NCBI GenBank assembly: GCA_020205615.1
Contig: CM035167.1
Coordinates: 56,627,023 to 56,691,022, forward strand
Direction: 5' to 3'
DNA: 64,000 bases
DNA from: Panax quinquefolius
Lineage: Eukaryota; Streptophyta; Magnoliopsida; Apiales; Araliaceae
Under the pieces are notes generated by a model that was not told the origin of the DNA, searched no databases, and saw nothing but the letters and a program-made list of their open reading frames with translations. A program made the translations under genes and the position numbers. How positions within the stretch are numbered: the stretch's first letter is position 1; the number at the start of each line of letters is the position of its first letter. Below, piece after piece: positions 10,365 through 22,342 of the stretch.

Positions 10365-11984
10365 TGAACCGTTTCCTATCTAGAATAACTTTTTGTCAAA
10401 TTCTGTCGGATATTTAATTTACAATTCCATCTTAGCCATTTCAGACACTAACTTCTCCTGAGCTATCAACACCATTAACTTCTCTCGTCCCTTTCTACTT
10501 AAAGCATCAGCAACAACATTCGCCTTTCCGGGATGATAGAAAATCTCGTAGTCATAGTCTTTGATCAGCTCCAACCATCTTTTCTGCCTCATATTCAAGT
10601 CTTTTTGTGTAAAGATATACTTTAGACTTTTATGGTCAGTATATATCTCACACCTTTTTCCATAAAGATAATGTCTCCAAATCTTCAGGGCAAACACCAC
10701 CGCAACCAACTCTAAGTCATGAGTCGGATACCCTTTTTTGTAATCTTTTAATTGGCGTGATACATACGCAATAACTCTGTCGTTCTGCATAAGCACATAG
10801 CTTAGTCCTTTATATGATGCGTCACTATACACCACAAAATTCCTTGTATCCTCAGGCAATGATAACACAGGTGTCGTACTCAACCTTTTCTTCAATTCGT
10901 GAAAACTTTCCTCACACTTCTCTATCCAAGCAAACTTAACCGCCTTCCTGGTTAAATTCGTCAATGGGGTCGCGTTCTTGGAAAAGTCTTAAATAAAACG
11001 CCTATAGTATCCTGACTACCCTAAGAAACTCCTTATCTTTGATGGTGTCTTCGGCTGATCTTAGTTTACTACAGCTTCAACTTTTGATGGATCTACCGAA
11101 ATTCCATCTTTATCAATAACGTGTCCGAGAAACTGTACACGTTCCAACCAAAACTAACATTTTGAAAATTTTGCGTACAACTTTTCTTTTCTCAATGTCT
11201 CCAACATCACTCTTAAGTGTTCAACATGTTCCTCCTTGGTCTTAGAATATACCAAGATACCATCAATAAATACCGCCACAAATTTATCTAAGAATGGTTT
11301 AAACACCTTGTTCATCAACTCCATGAACGCTGCAGGTGCATTGGGTAAACCGAATGACATAACCAGAAACTCGTAATGACCATACCGAAGTTACGAATCC
11401 CGTCTTGAGACGTCTTCCGCCTCACCTTGGTGATGATAACCACTCCTCAAGTCTATCTTTGAAAAATACCTCGCACCCTTCAGTTGATCAAACAGGTCGT
11501 CGATTCTCGGTAACGGGTACTTATTTTTAATCGTGACCTTATTCAATTCTCTGTAATCAATGCAGAGCCACATCGATCCATCTTTCTTCTTAACAAATAA
11601 TACAAGTGCGCCCCATGGCGATACACTCGGCTGGATATACTTCTTGTCGAGCAACTCTTGCAATTTCACCATTAACTCTTCCATTTCTATCGATGCCATT
11701 CTGTATGGTGCGTTAGATATCGAGCCCATTCCTGGTACTAAATCAATCACGAACTTGATTTATCGATCTGGCGGAAGACCCGGCAAATCGTCTGGAAATA
11801 CGTCTGTAAAATCTCTTATGATCGGTATCTGTTCTAACTTCGCACTCTTCTTCTGTGTATCAACTATGTAGGCTAAGTAACCTACGCATCCTTGTTTTAA
11901 CAACTTCTTGGCTTGCATCATCGTCAGACAACTTACTTGTCGAGGTGACTTGCTACCATAGAACACAACATTTGACGGAGTCAT
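10365..11984 (-). pseudogene. Reverse transcriptase and RNase H of element B
   Basis: Pieces at 11984-11760, 11750-11391, 11360-11154 and 10964-10419 are all in one frame, separated by stops. They show the protease-RT spacer, the RT motifs [20 protein letters not shown] and [11 protein letters not shown], the palm [22 protein letters not shown] stretch, and RNase H ([42 protein letters not shown]). The catalytic pair reads FIDG instead of FIDD (around 11250), so a metal-binding Asp is lost in addition to the stops. Confidence 0.9.
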
Positions 11985-12013
11985 AAGGTTAGCACATTTT
12001 CTTTGGCAATCAA

Positions 12014-13375
12014 TTATTGCTCCGTGATTGAATAACCAAATTTTCCCATGATAACATCAAACTCACCCAGTCTAATTGGTATCAAGTCTACCATCATCTC
12101 TTGACCCTTTATAACCACTCTACAATTCTTATATATGAATCTAATAGGAATCGCTTCCCTATTTGCAATCTCTATGCTCAAAGGATAATCTAATATTTCC
12201 TGAGGCAAATCTAAGTTCTGGGTAAATTCATCGGATATAAATGAATAAGTAGCACCCGAATAAAATCGTACATAAGCATTAATACCATTAATCGGAATGA
12301 TACCTGACACCACATCCTTAGACTGAACAGCATCCTGCATGGTTATATTGAAAGTTCTCGTAGTAGGTCGGCTTGACTGTGATGGTCCAGTGATAGTCAA
12401 TGCACCACCACCATTGTTGTTTCCCTTTCCTCCACTTGCACTCCCCGCTGGCTTTTTAGGGCAATCACGAGCCATGTGATCCTTCGAACTGTAGGTAAAA
12501 CATGCTCTTTTATTTGGGCTAAAATAGTTCGGTGCAATGTGTCCCTCCTGACCAAAGTTGAAACACACCCGCTTTCCCTTCAAACATACCCCAGTATGGT
12601 TCTTTCCACAAGTAGCACAAGCTTCAAACTTTTTTTTCTACTGACTTCTTTGTTGTCCTCTTGTAGTCGAATTCTCGTTCTACTTCCTCTTCTAATTGTT
12701 ACTTCCAACATTACTTACTTCTGCGATAATTGCCTTTTCCAGTACAGCCGCAAATATATTTAACTTGAAAATTGAAACCTTTCTATACAGCCAGGGTTTC
12801 AATCCTTGTTCGAACCTTCTCGCCTTATGCTTATCCGTATTTACTTGATAAATGGCAAACCTTTCCAACTCGTTAAACTTCGCAGCATATTCTGGCACCG
12901 TCATGGTTCCTTGTTTCAGCTCCAGAAATTGCTCCTCCAACTAATTCCAAGAACTCGCTGGAAAGTACATTTTGAAAAACATCTCCTTAAAACTATCACA
13001 CGTTATCACTCCTTGTCCCCCACGAACCTTATTTTCTTGCCACCAGTAGCTAGCTTCGTTCTTCAGCATGAACGTCGCGAACGTAGTCTTCTGATCTTCG
13101 TTAACTCTAGAAACATCAAACACTTTCTCCATTTCCATGATCCAGGTTTGGGCTTCCACTGGATTCATAGACCCTTGAAACTCTGGCTGTCCAACCGCTT
13201 TGAATTCCTAGAAGGTCGTAACTTGAACTTGTGGTTGATTCGCAAGTGCTCCCATCAATAAAGTCACCAACTGCTAAACCGAGTTAGCGTTGGCCTCGTT
13301 GTTATTATTAGTAGACCCCTCGGGAGGTGGTTGTTGATGTGGTTGTTGATGTGGTTGTCTTCTTCTAGGAGGCAT
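12014..13375 (-). pseudogene. gag and start of protease of element B
   Basis: The ATG at 13375 starts MPPRRRQPHQQPHQQPPPEG; the frame runs to 12014 with in-frame stops, near 13275, 13210, 12941 and 12692. The capsid part (NPVEAQTWIMEMEKVFDV, ATFMLKNEASYWW, FNELERFAIY) is the Retrotrans_gag fold. Two zinc knuckles follow, both decayed: CFNFGQEGHIAPNYF has lost two Cys, CFTYSSKDHMARDC has lost one. The protease active site reads YSGATYSFIS, with Tyr in place of the catalytic Asp. A frameshift at about 12010 separates it from pol. Confidence 0.88.
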
Positions 13376-13680
13376 TTTCTGTTAAAACATACGCTTATTA
13401 GTTCATTTATTCAATCCCTTGAATATTTTATAGTTTAACTTTAAACATTCTAAGATTAAAGTTATAACACATAACATTTAAAATAACTTTGATATTTTAT
13501 TCATTCATAATGCTTTAAAACATATAAAAGATAGCATATATGCTATTAACATCCACTTTCCTGAACTAAACAAGTTTCAGGATTACATACTCATACTACT
13601 ACTTTATTCATCTCAAAATAAGGGATTTAAAACTTTATTTATTCACATAAATAACCAAATATTATTATAACTCTTATTTT
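13376..13680 (-). other. Spacer between extra ORF and gag of element B
   Basis: An AT-rich, non-coding stretch of about 300 bases. I see no gene or clear splice or terminator signal in it. Confidence 0.5.
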
Positions 13681-14409
13681 CTATCTATGCATATTAAGAC
13701 GTCGAGAGGCTTCTCTGCGCTCTTCCTCCATAATATGATATGTCGTCCAACGATCCATCACGAACCAAGGCGAGTCTTCAAATTGAGGTGGGTAATAAAA
13801 GACTCGATCTTGGGCCCTATCAATTGAAAAATTAAAGGCATGATCCATTTCGTTCATTTTGGCCTTCTTCACTTGGACTTTAGCCTCAGCACGGTCTGCA
13901 CGTTGAGTCGCCTTCATCCAAGCGTCCTCTGCTCTTGCACGCTTAGCTGATTCCTCATTGAAGTCATCTTTTAATTTCTCCATGTTAGTCTTCATCTTCT
14001 TGTTCACTGCCAATAGATCTTCATGGTGACCCTTAGTATGAAATAGGTCCCACTCTTTGTTTCCAAGTTTTGAGTCAAGTTCCTGAATCTCTGCATCCTT
14101 CTGCTCCATCGCAGTGTGATGCATCTCAACCAACTCCTTCAGTTCCTCTACATTATCTTATAACTCTATGTTACAACCGTACAAAGCATCATACATCTCA
14201 GCCGATATGAAGTTTGGTGGAAACTTCATAGGATCCTCCTCATCCACATCATTCTCTATCTCCTCAGAACTATCCTCCTCAGGATCGGTTACAGGCTCAT
14301 CCTCCTGAATCAACTATTCCCGCACAACGTGAATATCCCAGGGTTCGTCATCTCTAGGTATCTGAGGTATCACCTCCCTAGCAGGGCTAGATCCTCCTTC
14401 GTTAGACAT
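13681..14409 (-). pseudogene. Extra acidic coiled-coil ORF between primer site and gag of element B
   Basis: A frame of about 242 codons runs from ATG at 14409 to a stop at 13681, in the sense direction, between the primer site (14637) and gag (13375). It begins MSNEGGSSPAREVIPQIPRD, has an acidic part (DPEEDSSEEIEND), then a long charged stretch likely to form coiled coils (ELKELVEMHHTAMEQKDAEI and KRARAEDAWMKATQRADRAE) and an aromatic tail (FYYPPQFEDSPWFVMDRW). Two in-frame stops (near 14316 and 14157) are absent from the twin copy at 5176-5604. I do not recognise a family. Sense-strand ORFs before gag are known from Tat/Ogre elements; one in a chromovirus is less usual. A captured host sequence is possible. 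Confidence 0.7.
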
Positions 14410-14640
14410 CCTGACAACAAAATATTTTAAGTTTTACTTAACAATATCGATACTCACAAGCACATAAGTTATTAACACATAGCACATAATTTCTTTTATT
14501 GTTTAGCTTCAATGGATGCCTTAATCCATTCCTTAAAACCCGATAAGAGTTAAACACCACTATGTTTTCTGACTCCTTACACGTTACTTTCTAAGGTATC
14601 CCCCACCTAAGGTTCATAACCTAAAGTTTTGATACCAACA
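14410..14640 (-). other. Leader with primer-binding site of element B
   Basis: On the minus strand the LTR ends at 14641 (GGGGTGTCACA) and after three bases TGGTATCAAAACTTTAGG begins (14637-14620). The first eight bases match a primer site for initiator Met-tRNA; the twin copy at 5832-5821 reads TGGTATCAAAGC, closer to the usual TGGTATCAGAGC. Confidence 0.75.
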
Positions 14641-17623
14641 TGTGACACCCCTAAATCCGGGTACTTCATTCCCATAGAATTTGGTGCTCACTATCAAAAT
14701 AATTACATCTAACTACCCATAATAAAGGATAAAACATTAATTAATTTAAATAATAATCTTTCCCATTAAAGGGTTACATCATCTCATAAACAATCTCAGG
14801 TAATCTAACCTTAAATTATTACATAAGTTTGCTAAAAACATCATAAAAGAAAACAAGTCTTATAACATCATGCATTTAGATAAATTTTAAATAATTCTTC
14901 AACACTTGGACATCTTTCCCTTTCCTTTGCTAGTAGATGGCTCATCGACTCTTTCAACTTTAGCTGCAGTGTTAATTGCAAGAGTGAGCAAACAATTGCT
15001 CACTGATATAAAGAGTAGTAATAATAACCATATGAGAATGAACAACGAATATTGAATAATAATGAACTTGTTCTACGAAGCAAAAATACAAAATAAGTTC
15101 GAACTTTAGTATCTGAGGGTCTTAAGACCATGAACTATGTCCACGGTGATTAGGTATTACTACCCTAACCTTAACAGTTAATTAGACTATACAGACCCTT
15201 CTTAACGTACTTAGGAGGATCAGCCCTTTGAACCATGTATTATGCACAAACATCTCAACGTCAACACGTACAAAATCCCCTATGTTAGGGTTGTTCGTCT
15301 CAGTTTGAATTTAGAATTTCCGCACTAAAGAGAGTTTAGCTCGAAACTAACTTATCAGTGGTTCTAGAATTTTAGAACACCGTTCATAATAGATTAGTTC
15401 AATCAATAAGAGTTTGCTTACTACTTCGAGGTTTAATATAATCAATATAGAATTGAACAAGGTTATCAAAGTCAAAGATCGAATAACAACAATGTATAAT
15501 TGAATAAACATGGTGTACATGCAAAGTGCTATATCCAAAAGAGTTAGAACAATCTCATTTGAATCAATGTATTAGAACACTATATGCTTTGAATAATAAC
15601 ATCAAGATTTATAAAACTAAAACTTGCTCGAGGTAACGAAGTATGTTACAAGAGCTTGTACAAACATACGGAAGATAGATTATGTTTTGCTTAATTCCAA
15701 CATAAAAATTAGGAACTTATGCAATGATAACTTAGGAATAGAAAACTTGCATAAGTATAACATAACAACGATAAGTAAACCTTGCTGAATAATTAAGTTG
15801 CATAGGTTAGGGATACTTGCTGAATAAAAGTTTAGGATAAGAAACTTGCCTTGTATGTAAGCTACGCAAGTATAACAATGTTCTCCAATTACCCTACACA
15901 CATCAGTGGAATCGTAATAACAATTAGTTGTATTAATATTAGCTTTGTGGGTTTAACCCCTCATTTAGGTCATAACCTTAACGTAACATCTAACCATGTT
16001 GATTAACACCTTTAACGAATCTGAAATTACATTATAAACTCACATAAACCTCATCATTTACTTTTAACTTTCATAACCTCACTTTTTTATTCATTACATA
16101 ACTTAATTAACAAACACTTACAAATCTTCACACTTTATATTGTAACACATTACAATATGTTGTTGTAGCATATGTTATGTCTTAACATCATTAACATGCT
16201 TGCTAAACTAGATTAAGTCCATTGATCATGACCTACAAATAGGCAAAGTAGCCAACGCCAGGCTCAAAGCACGCATGTAGCTGCTACCGTCCACCCAAGA
16301 CCGCCAGCAGATTTGCAGAAGGCCTATCTGGCGTGAGTCAAGATCAAGCTTCGCTAGGTAATTCTAGTAGTGCAGCAGCACTGCATTTGCACAAAAACTC
16401 TTCAAGAAGCTCTGCTCTCGCTACACAAGAGACACCCAATTAAACCCAAAACCATAAAAATTCACAAACCAAAACATCTAAAACTCTGTAATAACATAGT
16501 TAAGCATGTTATACACCATTTTAACCACATAAACATCCCATATACACGAATTTGAAGAATCAAAACCACAATTTTCCAAATTTCTTCAATTTTGACACTT
16601 TTAGCGAATTCAATCGCCACGAATTCGTTTCTTAACCAATTGACATGATTCGAACTACGCCGCTTTCGTTTCTTAGCATACTAACATAATCCAACACCAA
16701 TTTACAGATTATCATACACATTAAACATGAAATTTTGTACTTTATTAAGCCATTTGTTTTATAAACATACACTGTTATTTACTTTTCTCCCTACAAACCC
16801 AAATTCATGTATTTAATCATCAAATAACACTTATAAATGATGATTAACAGATTATACAACATACATACATGTATCAATCCAATATAACTATTAATTTACA
16901 GCGGATAATCATAGAAACTAAAAACATAAATATTAGAAGTAAAATATACCTTCAAACCCTAGTTTTATGCTAGCAAGAGATGGTGACTCTCTCTCAAAAC
17001 CACTGGGATTCTTCCTTCTCCAAAATCTCTGTGTTTTCCTCTTTGTAGTTCTATTGGCTAGCCTTAGGAAAACTCACGCAATATACACTGACTCCCTTTT
17101 TCCAACGTACGTTAGGTGAAAACCCCAAAAGGGTCAGTTAAAATAAACCAAAAGTCATAAGGCTGCGTTTGGTTACACACCTATTCCCCCAAATTAGATT
17201 CTTTTAATAATATTATATTATATGCTTTCATGTGTCACACTCTAGTTAATTTAAATAGCTTTAGTTTAATTAATTTAAATAACTTAAAATAGTAATTATA
17301 ATAATTTCTTTTATAATTATATTTATGAATAATAAATAAGTATATGTATCTAATTTAAATTATTAAATTAGACCAAAACATTATTTTATTTTATTTATTT
17401 ATTTTCTTAAATATTAAACAATTTATTTACTTTAATTATTTTCATTAAATTAAATCATCAAATAATAAAATTATTATTCATTAATTTAGTTAACATATAT
17501 GCTCAACTAAATTATTACATCACAATTCATCAAATATTTATTTTTCCCAATAAATAGATTATTTAAAATATTTATTTAATCAATAAATATTTAAATTAAA
17601 TTATAAATTTCTCGATCGTTACA
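14641..17623 (-). repeat. 5' LTR of element B (2.98 kb)
   Basis: On the minus strand it starts TGTAACGATCGAG at 17623 and ends TGTCACA at 14641. It aligns over its whole length with 5836-8823. The block 16240-16430 differs strongly from the corresponding 7440-7630, while flanking DNA is nearly the same. At 17624 the sequence changes to a different, diverged LTR. No gene is visible inside. Confidence 0.88.
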
Positions 17624-20375
17624 GAGTACATCTCATGAATCTTAATCATGGTTTAAAGAAATAACAACTCTAGATAAAATAATGATCTTCGTGTATTACA
17701 TTTGATTCATGTCTTTCAAGTACCACATAGTGTTACCTTCAATCCTTAACCTGTAAAAATGGTTATTTGTAATGGTTGAGCTTGACAGCCCAACAAATCT
17801 AACAGTTTTCATGCATCACGTAACACATAATAACATTCCTAACTCAATCAACATTCATTACTCAATCAACGTTCATTACTCAATCAACGTAGTCATAAAC
17901 ATTGGACTAACATAACATACATACTTTAGTTCGTATAACAAGTATAGAGATTGAGTTCCTTACTCAATCAACATTCATTACTCAATCAACGTAGTCATAA
18001 ATTGACTTTAACGTTTCATACTTTCAACATATATATAACACATCATGCTACTTGCAATAAAGATTTAAAATAGTTCATCATCAAGTTCACAAAGCAAATA
18101 TGAACTGAAAGACTTGCCTTGATCGTTGTTTACCAATAACAGTTTAACAGCTTACAATTATCTGCACTTCACGTGCCCTACACAAATATATAATCATACA
18201 CATCAACTATTAGTCACATATCAACGTATAGTAGTCGTAATGTAAACTTTACTCTACATCTGAAAACCCTTCTTATTATCAATATACAATGTTCAATTTG
18301 ATTTTGTTAACTTTTGACTTACATCTCACTTTATTACTTCTTAGGATATACTCGAAGTTCATTCAAGTGTTTAAGTCTTGCTAGGACTACTTATTGGTTT
18401 TATATTAAACCCATTTCATATCTTATAATATTCATTTCATTTGACTTAAAACACTTTTTATGTTCATTAATATTTGTTACGGCGTTTCGACATTCATTCG
18501 TCACACGCCCAATTTGTCTATCTTGTGTGTGTTTAGTATGCATATACAACTTATCTAATACATCATTTATTAATGTTAAGAATCAATATATTTACTAAAA
18601 TTTATGTTTTATAACTTAGAACAACATCTTTTTATCGTCAAGAGCACTACACTTGCATACGTGCATGCTCGACGCCCTCCAATTGCCTCCGAAAACACAA
18701 CAATCCTAAAGATGACCATTTTAACCCCTGCTAACGACCTTAAATTGAAAAACATAAAAAATAAAGGTTTTAGGTCTGTTCGTCCTCGTTCCAGATCATC
18801 TTGAATCGCATCAATCGAAATTCGTATGAAAAAGTTATTCTCATTTTAGTAAAATATGTCCGATTAGTTTTTTTTTTCCAAAATTTGAAAAATAGACTAC
18901 CCCCCAGCCGGGGCTGGGGTTTTTGTACTACAATAGCCAGCTGGGGTACCTTCTGCGAATTCGCAAATGAACACCACGAACACTATATAAAGTCAAATTA
19001 GGCCTACAAACTCCTTTCTAACAACCATACCAACCTAACCAAGGTGTAACAGGTTTACAGAAACATAAGCTAATTTTTCTAACACGTTTCTAACCACATA
19101 AACAACATAAACTTCAAATTTTAAATCTTTAATTTCACTATTTTTATTATTTCTTTTTCTTTTGACAATATTCAAAGCGAAATTCCTCACTGTGAATTCG
19201 TTTCTTAACCAAATTGATTCATTCAACTTGCGTCCTTTTCATTTCTTATCGTATTAACAGAATCCATTACCAATTTTACAATTATAACATAAACTCCTAA
19301 CTAATTTTAGTCTCAAAATAGACCCAAAATACATATATTAAACAAAACACATACTCTTCATCCTTAACATGATTTCCATGAAATTGACAATTCTAAAATC
19401 GTTTATAAATGACATACCATAGATTATACACACCTATAAATAAATATATCCTTATCCTTCATCGAACCAAATTAATTTTATAGAAACCTAATATTTGAGG
19501 TAAACAAAAGTATAGAGTTTTAAGGTTGGATTAATACCTTTTGATTCCTTCTTAACCCAATTAGATGATGAATAAGGTTATTTTCTTCTTGTTCTTCCAA
19601 AGCTCTTCTCCAATTCTCTCTCAAACTCTCTCTAGAGCTCTCTTTCTTCTCTCTTCTTTCTTCCTTCTGTTCTTTCTTAGGCTTAAGCAAACACTTAATA
19701 TAAAACTAAAACAGAAGCTAACGTAAAAACAAAACTGACGTATAATAATAAAGCTACTAAATACATATCAGTTATTTTTAGTTTAAATTTAAAAGTCATA
19801 AGTGCCAACCAATTAAAAAAATGACTTAATCATTTCTTAAGCCTTGTTTGGCAAAACAAGATTAAAATAAGAATTTCAAAAGCTCTAAGGTCTTGTTTGG
19901 TAAAAATTAAAACTCTTTTTATTTATCTTCATGACTCATTTATATTATAATTTATTGTCACACTTTATTTAAATAAAATCCCATATTCAAATTTAATTAA
20001 ATCTAATAACAATTTATTAAATCAATTTATCACATAAACCAATACAATAATATTATAATCTTCATTATAATTATAATTTTATTTAATAATTTAACACATT
20101 ACTTTAATTACTAAATTAAATTAAAACAACATTCTAGTAAACCATATAATTCTTAATAACTTTCTAATTTAGTTATTAAGTTAAATTAGAGTATTATCTC
20201 ATAATTTAATTCATCACTCTTTTATCTTAATTAATTTAATTTTTATAATTCCTGAATTATTTACTTATTAATAAATAATCCAACAAATATCCACTAAACA
20301 ACAAACACATCCATTAAAAATATTTATTTAATTCAATAAATATTTGAAATTATAAATAAAATTCTGGATTGTTAC
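17624..20375 (-). repeat. Diverged, truncated LTR of a related chromovirus (C)
   Basis: On the minus strand it starts TGTAACAATCCAG at 20375 after a purine tract, like the LTR of B. Islands of similarity to the B LTR run in the same order, for example GAATTCGTTTCTTAACCAA at about 19193 (compare 7822 and 16620). Its 3' end is missing because the B element abuts at 17623. It holds short direct repeats (CTCAATCAACGTTCATTA near 17838-17890 and 17960-17990) and a GC-rich hairpin at 18902-18919. Small open frames here have no recognisable content. Confidence 0.7.
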
Positions 20376-20450
20376 ATTTTTTCCCCTTATAAAGATTTCG
20401 TCCACGGAATCACCGAAACCCTACCTTACTCAGGTTTTCATCAAATCTCT
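20376..20450 (-). other. 3' internal end and polypurine tract of element C
   Basis: On the minus strand AAGGGGAAAAAA runs directly into the LTR start TGTAAC. Just before it, GATTCCGTGGACGAAATC has the form of the conserved 3' end of chromovirus internal regions (compare 8833-8865). Only the last ~75 bases of the internal region are left. Confidence 0.55.
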
Positions 20451-21262
20451 TTGTCGACGTCGGGATTTTTTATTGCCCCTTTCCGTTACTTGTTCTTTGG
20501 TGTTCTCATTTTAGGTGAGATTTGTTTGAAAAAATAAGTGAAAAAGGTCTGACATGTATAATGTCAACGATGGACTGTTAAGAGTCGCTAGTTGGTTTTT
20601 TAAATGGTTGTACCAACACAACCGAGAAAAGGTTTGCACATTGACCCAGTGATATGACACTGCTAAACGGGTCGGTGAAACCGAGATTCATTAGGGTCTG
20701 GGGACTTGGTTATCCGGAGGGAAGGTGTTAGGCACCCCCCGACATCCGTGTTACCACAATGACCGCCTCTTTTCAAGAAACTATTATCTGAATGTGTGTG
20801 TGTGTGTGGGTCAATGTGCTGTTATTTTGAAGTAGTGTGAGGCCTCGTTCGCACCTATATACACAGGGTTTGAATTTTTGTAAAAATTTAATTTTTTAGC
20901 AAGATATAGCAATGATGTTTAAGGTTTTTCAAACCCTGATGCTCAATAGTAATTGAGACCTTTTACACTCCTTTTTTATTAAGTGTTCGGCTTGATTGAT
21001 TTTATTTTACAGATGCGAGGCATCCGTACAAAAATAATGTACAAAATAATGCCGACTTCCTCGTGGGTATGAAAACCATCTGAGGAAATTGGAACCGCAT
21101 GAATAATTTACAAAAGTGGTTACAAATTTGAAAATGTCCATCACGATGAATCAATCTAGATCCAATAGGCTGAATGTGTGATCACATGATTCCTAGGCGC
21201 ATATGATACCATAATTTGTATGAAAGTAATAAGCAGGTATATATATATATATATATATAATC
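20451..21262. other. Non-coding DNA, probably Tat/Ogre-type LTR or untranslated region
   Basis: The block contains GGGTCGGTGAAACCGAGATT, GGTTATCCGGAGGGAAGGTG and TTAGGCACCCCCCGACATCC at about 20660-20745, which I associate from memory with Tat/Ogre retrotransposons; this is a recollection and not a computed match. A short (GT)n run lies near 20792-20808 and a (TA)n run near 21238-21259. No open reading frame of note. It directly precedes minisatellites and caulimovirid-like DNA. Confidence 0.4.
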
Positions 21263-21540
21263 ACCAACCACGAAGCACCTCCATGGGGGATCAGAAAATG
21301 TAAATAAAGCTGTAAAAGCTATCAACCGCCACGGAGGAAACTCCAGGCGGGACAAAATGTAAATAAAGCTGTAAAGCTATCAACCACCACGGAGAAAACT
21401 CCAGGCGGGACAAAATGTAAGTAAAGCTGTACAAAGCAATTAACTGCTACGAAGTGAACTCCAGGCAGGACGAAACATAAAGAAAGTTGTAAAAGCGATC
21501 AACCACCACAAAGTAAACTCCAAGTGGGACGAAATATATA
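21263..21540. repeat. Minisatellite, about five copies of a 59-bp unit
   Basis: The unit contains AACCACCACGGAG, AACTCCAGGCGGGAC and AAATGTAAATAAAGCTGTAA. Copies start near 21263, 21323, 21381, 21440 and 21500. Copies differ by several bases. Tandem repeats of this kind are known from the 3' untranslated region of Tat/Ogre elements, which fits the Tat element found at 42007-42317 and 59512-64000. Confidence 0.75.
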
Positions 21541-21713
21541 TATAGATATTTATAAAAGTGGTACACGCACCGGATGTAAAATCCAGGCTCATCGAACAGA
21601 GTTCGACAACAGTTCGTATATATAAGTATATATATATTTATATATATATATATAAAAGCGAGTAAACGCACAGGATGTAAAATCCAGGCTCATCGAACAG
21701 AGTCCGACACACA

Positions 21714-21757
<44 letters not shown>

Positions 21758-21787
21758 TTTAGCATTCTTTAAGAAGAACGAATTCAA
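21541..21787. repeat. Two ~100-bp tandem copies with (TA)n microsatellites
   Basis: Two units hold GGATGTAAAATCCAGGCTCA followed by TCGAACAGAGT(T/C)CGACA, near 21570-21612 and 21672-21712. Each is followed by an (AT)n run, the longer at about 21718-21754. The (TA)n end lies directly beside the start of caulimovirid-like DNA at about 21793. Confidence 0.75.
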
Positions 21788-21792
21788 ATGAA

Positions 21793-22342
21793 CACAATCC
21801 CTTGGATTCTCAAATGGCAATATGTCGTTTTAGCCACCCAAGAAGTCACTATATTTCAGTCTCCGTCGTCCATAGGTATTAGGATAGCCCAGACTTATCT
21901 TTCTCCTATTTCTCACGTCTCTCGCCATTTTTTCATTAAATGGTGGGATAAATTTGGTATTGATAGAATTGTTGGCCAAGTTCACAAAGAATTTCTGCCA
22001 TCTCCTTTATTGACTCCTCCAGTAACCACTCCTTCAGTTACAACGGCCCCTGTCGTTGCATCTTCTAGTAAAACGGTCACTAAAATAGTTGACAAGTCAA
22101 AAGAAAAATCAGTTGTTCCTCCTGATACTGATGAAGTCACTAATGTTTCTAGTTACTCCAACTCTTAGTTAAGGCGTCTTGCAGATGCCATTCATATGAG
22201 ACTTGACCAGTTACACGAAGAATCAGATAAAGCTTCTTCTCAGTTCAGAGGAGAAAATTCTAGTAAAGATCTTGAAGATGAAGGTGATTGTGATCTCTAT
22301 GGCACGATCAGCCTTCAGGATGATCGGGATCCCTTCTCCTGA
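21793..22342 (+). pseudogene. Caulimovirid-like ORF2, C-terminal part (copy 1)
   Basis: This is the C-terminal third of the second ORF of the caulimovirid-like sequence, in plus orientation; the longer copy is at 38201-39570 on the minus strand. It reads IPWILKWQYVV, YLSPISHVSR and FIKWWDKFGIDRIVGQV, then a Thr/Pro/Ser-rich linker (LLTPPVTTPSVTTAPVVAS) and a tail with SYSNS, RLADAIHMRLDQLHEESDKA and DLEDEGDCD. One TAG lies at 22166-22168. The start at about 21793 is a break next to a (TA)n run. The function of this protein is not known to me. Confidence 0.75.

Larger units (their letters stand above)
5176..17623 (-). mobile_element. Ty3/gypsy chromovirus B with partial tandem duplication
   Basis: Read on the minus strand the order is LTR (17623-14641), primer site, extra ORF (14409-13681), gag, protease, RT, RNase H, integrase, chromodomain, polypurine tract, LTR (8823-5836), and then again primer site and extra ORF (5835-5176), cut off there. 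So a second internal region starts after the 3' LTR, as produced by unequal recombination between LTRs. All proteins are broken. The right border (17623) abuts a diverged LTR (C); the left border is a truncation, so no target duplication is expected. Confidence 0.87.

Noticed and set aside
18314..19001. Several 60-90 codon open frames inside LTR C
   Set aside because: They have skewed composition, no domain, no start context, and lie in DNA that aligns in patches with the non-coding B LTR.
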